In this document: positions 50,783 to 63,000 of the stretch, piece by piece | Layout of the letters: each line of letters opens with the position of its first letter | How positions within the stretch are numbered: the stretch's first letter is position 1 | From: Cricetomys ansorgei | Lineage: Eukaryota; Chordata; Mammalia; Rodentia; Nesomyidae | NCBI GenBank assembly: GCA_026225945.1 | Contig: JAMJFZ010001258.1 | Coordinates: 11,462,001-11,526,000 of the forward strand | DNA length: 64,000 bases | Direction of reading: 5' to 3' | Made by a program: the position numbers and the translations under genes | Notes under the pieces: generated by a model | The model's database searches: none | The model's input: the letters and a program-made list of their open reading frames with translations, nothing else | Told to the model about the DNA's origin: nothing

Positions 50783-50928
50783 TTTATTTATTTATTTTTT
50801 GTTTTGTTTTATTGAGACAGGGTCCTGTCTGGCCTGGAACTCACTATGTAGACCAGGCTAGCCTCAAACAGAGATCCACCTGCTCTGCCTCTGAGTGTTA
50901 TGATTAAAGGTGTGCACTTCCACCCCTG
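50783..50928 (-). mobile_element. B1 SINE, minus strand
   Basis: It shows a T-rich start, gagacagggtcctgtctggc, tggaactcactatgtagacc, agagatccacctgctctgcc and tgattaaaggtgtgcac, covering most of B1. It is more diverged than the copy at 36868. No clear target duplication was seen. Confidence 0.88.
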
Positions 50929-52919
50929 AAGACTCATCCCATCTTTGGAGACACTGCTGTATAAACATCAACTGTCTAAGGGAGTAAAAGGCCAAATCAA
51001 GAGTTCATATCCATAGGCAGAGCTCATTAGTCTATCCTTTGTAAAAGGTTTCCGCCCACCCAACCCCCAGCATACTTCAGAGGCAAGTTGAAAAACCTCT
51101 CAGGCCTTGGGAATCGAAGGACAAGATGACCATGCAGAGGCAGCCCTGGCACACAGCAGCAGCCCCCTGTGAAAGATGCTCACACCTGCAGCCAGTGGCC
51201 TGGGAAGGACTGCACTGGGAAAGAGTGAGAAGTCAGACCCTGCGGGAAAATTAAAGTGAAAGGGAACCAGACGCTCCGGAACCCTCCCGCGGGAGTCATT
51301 CCGCCCAGCGCTGGGCTAGGGCAAGATCACTTAATAGGCTCTTTTTCATCTTTAATTTCTCTGATTCAGAAAGTTTACAAGATCAATTGCTAGGAGAGCT
51401 AATGGGTACAGATGAGGCAGCAAGATGCAAAGGGCCCAGAGTCAGCTAATTCCTTAGCTTCTAACTAGCGTCCTCAGGGACCCACTTACATAAAGCCGGA
51501 GCGCTCTTTGCCCTGCTCTATCGCCCCTCCCTTCCCAAACCCCTCTAAATAAAGAATTTGAATTGCAACCCTGCAAGTATAGCTTATCAACCTCGAGCTG
51601 GCCAGCGCTTGCCAGGAAGCCCAGCAAATCACAATTCTGCCCAGGTAGGGCTTGAGTTCAGAGTCCTCTCCTCTTGCTCGGCACACCAAGGGACCCAGAG
51701 CCCGTCTATCTTCAAAGATTATCCAAAGCAGTACAGTCCCATAATCAAGTCACCAGGCTCCCCATCTGCATGGGTTCAAATCACATTTCTACTTCTTTCT
51801 TAAACCTAAGCCCTGGTTTCCTCATCTACAGACAAAGGTAAACCAAAGCTTTTTACCTGTTCCACCCATCATTCACTGCTCATTATGCTTCTGTACCTGG
51901 ACTAAGTTATCACGGGAACTTACGGATTCAGGGTCAAGGACTAAGAGTAGTTGGACAAGTACCGTGAATGTCTCTTGTGGCAAGGGAGAAGTGGGCTTGT
52001 AGCCAAGATTAACTTTTGCCAGGGTCCTGTGATGTTGTATCCCTTAAGAAAGGTGACCGGCTTTTTACTTTTCCCTGTGTCTTTTACTCCTGTTTTAAGA
52101 TCTTCTCCCTCCTCCATGCCTGCTTCACAGAGCACCACAGGAAGAATTCCAAATGATTTCTAAAACAGCATGGAAGAGGAAAATCTGCTTCCCATGCAGG
52201 AGACTTCCGACTCCGAGGAGAAACAGCCCAGAAGGGGGATAGCTCATGTCAATTGCTCTGGATGATGCACCCCACAGGACGCCTCAATTTCCAGAACAGG
52301 ACCCTTGCTTTTCTTCGCCGTCATTGTCTGCATATTTGCCTTAATCATGGAAGAATTAAACTGAACTTCTTCAGCACAGCTGGCTCTGGGGGATTCTGGA
52401 AAGCCTGGGAAGGAAGTTTTCAATTTGTTCGCTTGCCTAGAATGAATTCTGCCTCATATAACTCTTGACAAATTGCCATTTTTAAAGGGTTTGTTATTTT
52501 CCAATGAGCAAATGGCACATCGGATATCTTGTTTATTCAACAGATGCTCCTGAACTAAACAAATGGTTCTTGTTTAACAAACACGGAAACGTCTTGTCAG
52601 CTTTGCTGAGATCATCCTATCTGACTATCAAGGGAGGATCCTGTGGTTTGTGGAGGAAATAGAAGGTGTCTCCATCCATGCAGAGCTCTCAAAAGAGACC
52701 TTAGTTCCATGGAAGGGGCCTTAGTTCCATCAATGCGAGACTTCTTGCTCCTAGGCTGGGGAGCAACTCGCAGGCAAAGAACCAGTGTTTAGAAATGCCA
52801 ACACAGCTCTGTCTCAGGTGTACTAGACACAGTGACTCTCCTGGAGACTGAATTTGAAACGCACTTCAAAGGAAACACATTCTGAGACACAGAGCTGGTA
52901 CACAGTCATGAATCCATCC

Positions 52920-53040
52920 CAGCTTTGGCATCAGCTTAGGTTGGATCCTGGCTCTGCCACTTACTGGATAAACATGAACTTGTTATTTAATCACGCTCAA
53001 CCTTAGCTTCCTTGACAATAATACAGGTTTCCTAATGGCG
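52920..53040 (+). mobile_element. MIR SINE relic
   Basis: The blocks ggatcctggctctgccactt, actggataaacatgaacttg and ccttagcttccttgacaata match the MIR core and its 3' region. Confidence 0.72.
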
Positions 53041-53695
53041 GGACAAGCAACAATGCTGCCGATAGTGACATATGTTTATCCTCCTAATCCTGGCTGTTTC
53101 GGGGGATTTTATATGGCACTAAACCCATGAATGAGCCTCAGGAGCAGAGAGACAGGACCTGGAGAGGAGCCCCATCCTAAGTCCTCCATTACGTGCAAGG
53201 AACAAATGTGACACGCTTGACAACCTGACTGCTCAATGACCCCAGTCGGAGATGAAACCCAAGCAGACAGTGGAGCCCTATTAAGCCTCAAAAAGTCAGC
53301 CTAAAAACAGTGACTTTCAGCCACCGAGCTAAAGACCTGGTTGGGCTGAAGAAAGCTGCGGAACAAGAGAGCTCGGAAAGGAGGTGCTTGCCCAAGAGCA
53401 CATGAGGACACACACACACACAGACAATGGCTGACCTCTGTCAAGTCTGAATGCATGATGATAAATCTATTTGTTGATGGGTATAGCATAAAACTATGTA
53501 TTAATTATAGGAGGGACAGCACTTTAAGGCCTCTCTGCTGGAGTGCTCACAGAGAACTACCTTGGAACAACATGTAACTCACCAGAGAATTAATTTGCTC
53601 CACACTTGGGAAAGCTGCGAAGTGAAGTCAACCCCAGCTGAGCACAGCAGGGTCATGTATTGCCTGAAGGAGCTGTAGACATATCTCAGCTCAGA

Positions 53696-53696
53696 T

Positions 53697-53748
<52 letters not shown>
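53696..53748. repeat. (TA)n microsatellite
   Basis: About 53 bp of TA dinucleotides with one C interruption. The tract is self-complementary and could extrude a cruciform. Confidence 0.97.
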
Positions 53749-53752
<4 letters not shown>

Positions 53753-54244
53753 CAAATAAAAAACTTATAATGGAATCCTCACAGCTGCCCTTTGAGGCAG
53801 ATCCAGCTCAGAAAATCAGCTCACAATACCAGAGATTTAATAGGTGTTGGGGGAGGGGTGACTCCTTAAACTTGCTCTTAGCCACTCTGAAATGTGTGAG
53901 CGGGAATCCTGGGACTTTCAAAGATTTTGTAGCATAATTTAACAGATAATAAACTGACTTCCTGGGATTATCCAGTATTGCATGATGCCCTGTCACCCTG
54001 CCCTGTCCAGGAGAATCCTGGACAAGAGACAGGCTCAAGGCACAGGGCAGCAGTATAGGATAAGAGCGAAGACAAGAGGCTCAGTAGATGGCTGAGGGTT
54101 TGGAATGCTGCCTCAGGAATCTGGAAGGAGAAGGAGGCCCGCACCACAGTAAAGGGGTTGCACATCTATCTGGGCGCTAGTATTCTTCAGTTGTGATTCC
54201 CTGAAAAATCCATGCTTAAACACTACTCACATTAAGATGATCCT

Positions 54245-54605
54245 GGGCTGGGGAGATGGCTGTCAGCTGACATATAAAAGGCTGAGTTCAAATCCCCAGA
54301 GCCACTGTGCTTTAATAATAGTAAAAAAGTAATGCCTCCTGTAATCCTGGGAGCTGAGGGCAGGCAGAAAAAGATAGATCCTTGATGTTTATCGTCCAGC
54401 AAGCCTAGTCAAAGAGATGAGCTTCCAGTTTAGTGAGAAGTCTTGTGTTTAAAAAACAAATGTTTGATATGATCAGGAAGACATCCAAAAATCTACCCTG
54501 AGCGCCATAGGACTGAGTACCCATACGCATGCACGCATAGAGTGTGTACACTCTCACTAACAAGTACACGTACTGCACGCGCAATATGCGCACACACACG
54601 TACCA
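54245..54605 (+). mobile_element. B4 SINE, diverged
   Basis: The head gggctggggagatggctgt is followed by gttcaaatccccagagcc, then a B1-like part (cctgtaatcctgggagctga, caagcctagtcaaagagatg) and an alternating purine-pyrimidine end (cacgcgcaatatgcgcac, cacacacacg). It is diverged but keeps the B4 order. Confidence 0.7.
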
Positions 54606-55511
54606 ACATACCCCACAGAGGATTGAGTTTGACCAAGATCTCCAAAGAACCTTTGGTGAAACTCTACAGAGCAGTAGCTGACATTGAGCAGATCACTTCC
54701 TGTTCTTTCACTGCGGTCCGTAAGAAAGACAAAAGAGGTAGGAGACATGTTTGTAGCCACTCCGTCGATTTCCGTTCACTTAGAAATGCAGACGTGTAAG
54801 AATGACATAATTTCTGACAACCTTGAATTGCTTCAAATTTACAAAAAGCACTTTAAAGGTGGTAACTCATCAGCACAAGTTCACGACCGCTGGCACAAGA
54901 CTTTCATGACACACTTCACAAGTCATGACTGGCTCGTGGGTCATTATTCTGTGTATCTGAAACTACTGATAGATTTCTTCTGTGGTAAGCAGTGGAAATT
55001 TTTGACCAGAGGTTGACCTCTCTTAAACTGAGTTTTAGAGATGAATAAGGAAACACAAAGAGTTGCTTTGTGTGATAGGAAAACTGAGAATAGAGAGATA
55101 AGGGAAGCTGATTGGGCAAAAGCTCAGGACCGGGCTAAGGAAGTACCATCAAGGACGGAGAAGGTGAGTCTGGAGTAAGGTTCTTGTATGACTAATAAGT
55201 TCAGCACTGGAATCAAGGGCACAGAGAGGCTGAGGCTGGTGGTACAGGAGTGCTGTCCACGGTGGTTTGAAATTTCTAAATCAAATAGGAAATTTATGGT
55301 AAAGTGACAAAAAGACAATCTGAGAAATCGCTGGAAACTATTTAACCAAACAAAAGAAAAGAAATGATGCTCTTTTTTTTTTTTTAATACAGTTGGAGAA
55401 TGGCAATGCATCCTGTTAAAGATGACATGAATTTGGAGGTACCTAAGAGACATCACAGGGCAACTACCTAGTAATTTTTGAATAATAACAGGGAAGAGAT
55501 GTTGAGTGGGG

Positions 55512-55513
<2 letters not shown>

Positions 55514-55560
<47 letters not shown>
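55514..55560. repeat. (GT)n microsatellite
   Basis: A pure GT tract of about 47 bases. Confidence 0.97.
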
Positions 55561-55561
<1 letters not shown>

Positions 55562-56165
55562 TTCTAGAAAGGATAAGGCAGGGCACAGGGCTCAGTAATC
55601 TGTACAGGATCTCTAGTCAGTGCTGAGTGTGGGTGTGGTTTACTGGGAAAGCACCCTTTGGAAAATGAATAATAATAAGACACAATAAAACTCTCATAAT
55701 AAAAACACATGCATTTGGAGTGTCTCATTAATCAAGGGGATCCAGGGAAGGTTTCAGCAAACAAGTTGCTGAGAAGAATAAAAGAATAACAGAAGAAAAT
55801 CACAGTGGTCCAGACAGGATCCAGAATCTGGAAAGAGGTAGAAATAGTATTACCAACTGCTGAAATCGGGCGGGATGTGGAATGAGACACGAGCACAAGA
55901 TCTGACATGAGGTGCAATCACAGTCGAGGGTACACGTCACAGGCAACAGCCAGACCATTGTGAGTCCAATGGTGGTTCAATGGGAAGGAAGCATATCCAT
56001 TATGAGCAACTTCATAGCATTCATCAATGAAGAAAAGATAACAAATAGGAATGATACTTAGAAAAAACAGTTTCGCTTCTTAAAGTTTTAATTGGCAGAT
56101 AAAACTGTGTCTATCGTGGATATCTTGATGTTTTGAAACAGAGATGATAAACAGATTATAGGTAG

Positions 56166-56187
56166 AGACAGACAGACAGACAGACAG
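56166..56187. repeat. (GACA)n short tandem repeat
   Basis: Five to six copies of gaca. Confidence 0.9.
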
Positions 56188-57689
56188 GATAAGACAATGA
56201 AACGACTCCTAAAAGATGGGAAAAGATAGGATCAATTGAAATTTAAACTCAGGAGAGCATGACAGAGATGGTGACTGAGCCTGGGGATGAAGAAGAAAGC
56301 AAGCCAGGTGTGTGCACACATTGTAGTCTGTTTCCTTTATGAGATTGGGGGTTCCATTACTCCTGAAAGGAAGAGGCAGGAGAGAGTTGGGACTGGAGGG
56401 AAGAAGTTAAGTTATGGCAAAGACTGGATACAGACCACATAAGGAAAAGGGGGACTCCACCCAGGGGTTCACGTTAGACAGCAACTATTTGACTAATGAG
56501 GTTAGAGTGGATGGGAGCAGGGGTTGGGCTTTACGGTTCTTTCCTCCAGAATGCCAGGGCACGCAGGAAGCGCCCGACACAGGCACGGCAGGCAAAAGGT
56601 AATGGAGAACACACCTCTGGACCCCCAGTGTGGTTGTTCTCCCTTCATTCATTTTGACATCATTAAGTCTGCTAGGTTCTAGCAAGAATGTCTGCAGCAA
56701 AACTCCCTAACCGAAATGCTGAAGAGTCAACACACAGACGTTCAAGGGCAAAAAGTTTCAGTGGGGCTGCACCAGGGGGGCTCACTTGTTACCGTTAACA
56801 CACGTCCTTCACGCAATGTGGTCACAAAATGTCAGCTGTGGATTGTTCCACTGGATGAGTCTGTGAATGAATATTATTTTTACAAAACCCTTTCTGAGTA
56901 TTGGCTTTTTATAAAGCATAAAGTTTACCCAGGGGGCCATCCATAACAGCAGTTACACAGAGAGCTCCAATCCATTGCGTTTCGAGGGTCTTAGGAAATG
57001 GAAATCCTTTAAGTACCTTTGCTCTGCTTCCCGGGAGCTATCTTTCAAAGTTTAAATTGTTTATTTTTCAGTTTCCTAACTTCCTAAATTCCATTTATAA
57101 ATCAAAGTAGCTTTTGAGCAATTTGATGGTAGTGAAATGGATTAAGAAAGAACAAACATCAAATAATATGTATTTGGTCATTTGAAGTTATTGGATTTTT
57201 CCTTTTCTTTCTTTTTTTTTACAAGGATGCTCTGCATGAGCCCAGTCAGATCTTTTTGCTTTGTCCTGGTGATCAGTGTTGCAGGAAAGGACAGGTTTTG
57301 CATCTTTTGCAATTAGCAACCTATAATTACTCGATCATTGCAACAACTTCTGCGTTCTAGATCAAGGCTAACAAACACCTTGAGTTCTTTCTAGAAAAAC
57401 ACCTCCTTGGTAAACAGGGCAGAACACACACCGAGGACTTCACAGCTTACATCTCAGAAGAATGCACATTGTCCAGGCAGAACAGAGAGCACAGGAAGGC
57501 TCTCAGAAAGCATTTCACACCGCTGTCTTTTTATGTTTATTCTGCTCTTTCTTTTTGATTCTTCAGAGCTGGGTGCCTCGTTCAAGGCCTCACATGTGCC
57601 AGGCGAGAACTCTAGCCGGCCAGTTATACCCTAAAGTCCTTAAAATTGTTTTCAAAATCACGTGTGATGAATTAATTTTCTAATGTCCC

Positions 57690-58155
57690 CACTTGTAACA
57701 AATGTGATAAAATACAGCAGAGGGTCTGAGGACACCAGGAGAATATGCCCCATGGTGTCAACTGACCAGGACTCATCGGGGCTCCCAGAGACTGAAGGGG
57801 CAAAGAGCCTGCGAGGGTTTTTTCTAGGTCCCCTACATATATCTTAAGGTTGGCTGGCTTGGTGTTCTTGTAGAACTCCCAAAAGTTGGAGTTGGGGGGG
57901 GTGCGGTCTCCAGCCCTTTTAATTGCCCTTGGGACCATCTTCTTCCTGCTGGATCGCTTCATCTAGCCTTGATGCAGAGGCTCCTGCCTGGCCTAGTTCC
58001 ATCTTGTTATGCCCTGTTCAGTTAGTAACCCTGGGAGTCCTGCTCTTTTCTGAGGGAAGCAGGGGTGGGTCTGAAGGAAAAGGGGGAGATAGTAGGAGTG
58101 GAGGGAGGGGAGGCTGGGGTTGGGATGCACTATACGGAGAGAAGAAAAAGTAAAT
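57690..58155 (+). mobile_element. 5'-truncated rodent L1, 3'-UTR fragment
   Basis: It shares ordered blocks with 16545-17178: a gtgtcaactga block, a gagactgaaggg-like block, gttccatcttg followed by atgccctgtt, a ggaagcaggggtgggt purine stretch, and a ggatgcactata-type end with gagaagaaaaagtaaa. It is therefore the 3' UTR of the same L1 group, plus strand, antisense to Sorcs3. The open frames here are incidental. Confidence 0.78.
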
Positions 58156-59869
58156 GATACAGCAGGCTTTCCAACGGATACACAAGTCTCTAAACACAAC
58201 ATATATGCTTATCTATGTTTCCATCAGAGACCAATGGCAGCATGTTGGCCAACACTTCCCTGGTTCCCTGACCACGTTGTGAATGGGGCCAGTGCTGCGC
58301 ATATTTCCCGTTCTTCAGATGAGGCAGCTATGTGCGCGTGGGAGAAGGCACGAACCACGATTAGTGTCGTAGTAGCACAGAAGGGTTAGAACCCAAAGCC
58401 GCAAATGCCTGTACCAACTGCTGCACCACCTCACATTCCCTCACACAGACTGAGAGGTGAACTGTCCATGAGGGTTCTAACTATCTACTGACCTGATCAT
58501 CTGTATCACAACTATACACTGGGACACTGGGACACTGGAAGATCAGGTCTCCTAGACCGACTATAAGTTCTCTGAAGGTAGAAACTGTGGCTGGTGCGTG
58601 TCTGGTGTCACTTCGGTGCTCCAGTGTAAGGATGTGAATGCTGGTGGAAATACATTTGGAGGTCAAAACGTATGGGTCAATTTATTGGGTCTACATCCAT
58701 TTGGCACATGAGGAAGCATAGCTTGGAGAGCAGATACAAGTGGGTGAAGCTGAAAAGCACCACACCTTATCTCAGAGGTGGTCAAGTTTGAAGCCACGAG
58801 CTGAGTTTGTCTTTTATGAAACCAGGACAGTAGAGATGTCTGGAAATGGTGGAAAGCAAATAATAACTAGCGATAGAAATATGACAGGACAGACATGGTG
58901 ATTCTGGGTGATTCCATTTGTATTTCTCAGTTTCCTTATCTGTAAAATGACGGTTCAGGGCCTATTTTCCCAAGGCTCTAAACATCCAGCTGTCCCTTAG
59001 AAACCAGCCTATCTTTCTGGTTCCCAAAGTCAGAGTCTTTTGGAGAAATGGCCACTGATTTCCTATGAGTAGCTGGAAGGAAAGGGTCTTATTCCTTCCC
59101 CGGGCTCATCAATCATCTGCAGTCCATGGGATGTTTAATATGGAATCACTTAATTTAACAGTCATTTTGACATAAGGAATTGTTTTCTTAAAGCTAGAAC
59201 TGGCTGTAAAACCTCAAGTGATATTTTATGGCTGCCATATAATAAAATCATTTAGCAATTAGTGATTAATGGCATACAACAGCACGTTTCTCCGCGGCTA
59301 CCTCCCTGGCTCCTGCTTCCCTCTGGTTTCACTCAGTTCCCAGTTCAAAATTCGTGTCCTCAGGTGACAAGTCTCTTTATAGAACCACGAGGTTTCTGAG
59401 CCTAAAAGATTGTCACTTGCCTCAAAAAGTGCCTCATAGGGACCTACTAGCACATAGATGAGGCTGAATGAAAAAAAAAATTAAAATAGTACAGTCTGTG
59501 GCATGGAAGGGAGTAAAAATAAAATAAAATAAAACTTTGGGCTTCCCTGGCCAAGCCCACAGTGATGGTTCCAGTACCAAAAGAATGAAGTTTTGACTGG
59601 CTAAGTTTGCGTTCTTCCTATGAAATCATTAGCCCTTGCTGGGGAGGGCTTATAAGCCCTGTGATCTTGACAGCTTCTGCCCCTCCTGCCTTTATCTTCC
59701 TGTCCTTCCCTGTGCTTTCTGCCTCTGATCTCTCATGGAGGATGCTGCAAGCTGGTCTGACCAGCCCGCCACAAACACTAGTGATTAAACTTGGCAACAA
59801 AACTTTGAAGTAAAAAAAGACAAGCCCGCTATTTTCCGCTTCACAAGCCAGCTCTGCTCTTTTGCAGTT

Positions 59870-60010
59870 TGCCTAACACCGCAACCCTGCGAGATAAATA
59901 CTACTGCCATCACCATTGTATAAAAGCAGATACAGAAGCCTTGGAGGCCCAAGCTCACTCTGCATTCGACAATGATTCAAACCTGGACAGTCTGTGGCCA
60001 ACCCCATTCA
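59870..60010 (-). mobile_element. MIR SINE relic, minus strand
   Basis: The blocks gcaaccctgcgagataaata, gcagatacagaagccttgga and gattcaaacctggacagtct are the reverse complement of a MIR. The open frame at 59869-60132 is incidental. Confidence 0.55.
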
Positions 60011-63000
60011 CTGAGTCACTACATCATTCTGCATGCTTGTGTGTGGGAGAGAAGGTGACGGTGACATCTTTCATGAACTCAGCACACATATTGCCCTGTG
60101 TTCCAGGCATTCACTGCTCAGGGTTGATATGAGGCTGGATGATCAGACTCAGACTTTTCTGCAGTCGTCACTCGGTCAATAAAGTCACACGCCTCTCCTT
60201 GTGGTTGCCCACATTGTCTTTCAGGTCTGTGTGGAAATATACACATGCCTCTGGAGGACTACTCCAGAAACAAAGCTTCCATGAGGTCTACTTTTCTACC
60301 TTCAAAGCAGCCCAACTTTCCCTTCTACCTAGTGCTGCTCCTCTTGCACTTAAATACACAGTCGTTCCCGGGAGGCCCCCAGAAAAATCCCTGTACATAC
60401 TGTTTTTTTTTATTCCAAAGTCTATTTGCCAAAAGAACAGCACTACAAAGCTCACTCCATCCCCCAAAATAAACAGATAAAAATCCACTCGGAAAACTTT
60501 CTTCAGTGCCTTCTTACACTGGAAAAAATTACATCTTAGTCCAGAGCACACTTTCCAAGAACCGTGTAAACATCATGCTGAGTTTGAGCCTTTGTTTAAA
60601 AATTTATCTGTAAAGTCTATAAATCCATGGTCACCTTGCCCTGTTGATTTATTTCCCAGTAGAACTCAAGTGTCTAAATTTTACCAATACTAGGAAATAA
60701 CATTCTTTGAAGAGGAATTGAACGTATTTTCTTTTCTGTAAGACGCTGTCCTTTGACATTTTTTAATTGCAGGGTACATTTTCTAGAGAGCCAGTTCTTA
60801 GAGTGCCAGTTTCTCTTTCTGGAACCTATTACCCAGGGTTACAGGCCTCTGAGTTGGCCACCTGCTGCTCCCAGCTCCTACTTCTGAGATTTGTCTTCCC
60901 TTCTGCTATAAGAATGAATTTCTGAAAAAGGCCAGCCCTGATTATGGTCTTTGGCAGGGCAGAAAACCCCTGAGTGGTTCGTTTCCTAATGGAAACATCC
61001 TCAATCTGGCATTGAAAACTCCAGGGTTATCATTTTAATCTTTCCCAGCCTTAGCAGCTTTCTCTTTTCATAGTAATTCACCCTTTACTTCCTAACAGAC
61101 AGACTTGCTAGCAGTTTTATGAATGCGTGTACCTGGCGTACCCCCATTCTGAGGCTCCCCTTCTTCCTTCACTTGAAATGTCTATTACTACCCATCACAT
61201 AAAAAACCCACAAGCACACACAGACTCAGTCCCTTGAAACCAACACCAGAGTTCCATTCTCCTCTCAAATGCCAGCTCTACCTGACCACTTTTTAAATCC
61301 CGATTTCCCTGGCCCTTCTTTCTTAGGCTGTATAATCCCAAAACTAACCATTCTTTTCTCCTAATATCTGTCCACTTATGTCAACTCCTCTGCCCACAAT
61401 ATAGTTTTTGCTGCATAATAAATCACTCAACTGAGCAGTGTTTTACAGCAGCTGTTGGTGATTTTGCTGTCTGTCACATCTAAGGCCAGCCGAAGTGTTG
61501 GCTTTTTCAGACCCAGCATGGTGGGATGCCCGACTTTATTTCCTGAGAGTAGAAAAACTTGCTCTTCACACTGTTAAATGGTAGATTATGTTCCATGGAT
61601 TTACCATGGAGCCTGGAGCAAGGCATCCATAGCTCTAATGGTCCAGACAAGAGAGACATGCTTAACTCTCACATTAACTGAACCTGTCCAAAGAAAGTCA
61701 CACAGATGAATTTTAAGCTGAGGAATAAAGGAAGTACCTCCAGTACACAGTGGAAGACATCATAAAGTTACATGACAATGGGCCAGGTAACTTCAAAGTC
61801 AGCTGGAGAGTGGATCATAAACCCATCTATAAGATCTTTTATCCTCCGTATTTGTCTGTATGCATGCACTATTCAGAGTGGGAGCTCAAAACTGCCTCTT
61901 AAGTGAAATTCCTCTGTAACTACATCTAAACACACGAGATGAAATCAATAACTTTATTCACGCCATGGGGTTCAAAAGAACTACAGACTTTCTTTTAATC
62001 ATGACTTACATTTTATTGATAAAGGGCATTTTAATAATCTTCTGCAACTTTCAAAGTACACTTACATATATTATCTCATTTTGGCAGGAGTATATGTAAT
62101 TTTTTAAATTGACTAGAGGTAACAATGTCTTTATTGGCTTGGGGGGAGGGGAAAAAGTCTTTTACTATAGATTCGAGGAGCTTCCAGAAAGAAAAGGGAT
62201 GGTAGCTCTGGGGATCCAGTTTGTACCAGACTAGCAGAAACACCTGATAACCTACCAATCTGTCTCTACGTTTTTCAAAATGACCGAGCTGAATTCTCTG
62301 GCTCTCCAAATTAAATCTGCTAAGGAATGGGGCATTATTTCCCAAAGCCCAGGTCGAATTAACATTCTAGAACTGGGAATTTCTGGGTAGGGCTCAATAA
62401 TCTGCATCTCCACAGGCAGTTCAGGTCAGAACACTACTGGTTCTTCCTCAAAAATCACCTCATAAGCATAGTTGTTGCTGACTGTCAAGAGGGATAGAAG
62501 AGATTTCTGCCACTACCATCGAACCCAAGATCAACCACCAGGCTGCAAGGAATGAGAGACTCTCAGGATGAAAGCAGAGGTCTAAGCCTTGGACATCTTC
62601 CATCCTGGCCTGTGAAGTTTACAAACAGGGCTTCAGAAAGCCAGAGAAATCTCTGAGTATCCCAGTGGCATAAGCAAAATGAGAAGGAGACAAGAAGACT
62701 TGGCTCTTATTCAAGTGTTCATTTTGCTACTCTCAGTGGTTGTGGATTTCTCTTCCTAATTTGAGTGCCTCTCAGATCTGGAAAAATCCCAATAAATACA
62801 ATAGATTGGAATCACAATAAAAGAAGCTAAAAAGAAAGGAAGAAAATGTTTTTCCCCAGTGATAACATGCGAGCATTCAATCTCTTCTTCTAGGATGGTA
62901 GAGAGGCTTAACCCCCAGTCTCCAACAGTTCTGCATTCAGAGACTCAATGGACTACACACTGACAATGTGTAGGGGAAACTGCCTCTGTGTCAGTCATGT

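Noticed and set aside
51230..51320. Locally C/G-rich stretch considered as a CpG island or promoter
   Set aside because: Too short, with few CpGs, and with no first exon or start-site signal nearby.
61370..61550. Possible ancient LTR or DNA-transposon relic (tgctgcataataaatcactc)
   Set aside because: Only one short block looks familiar; not enough to name a family.
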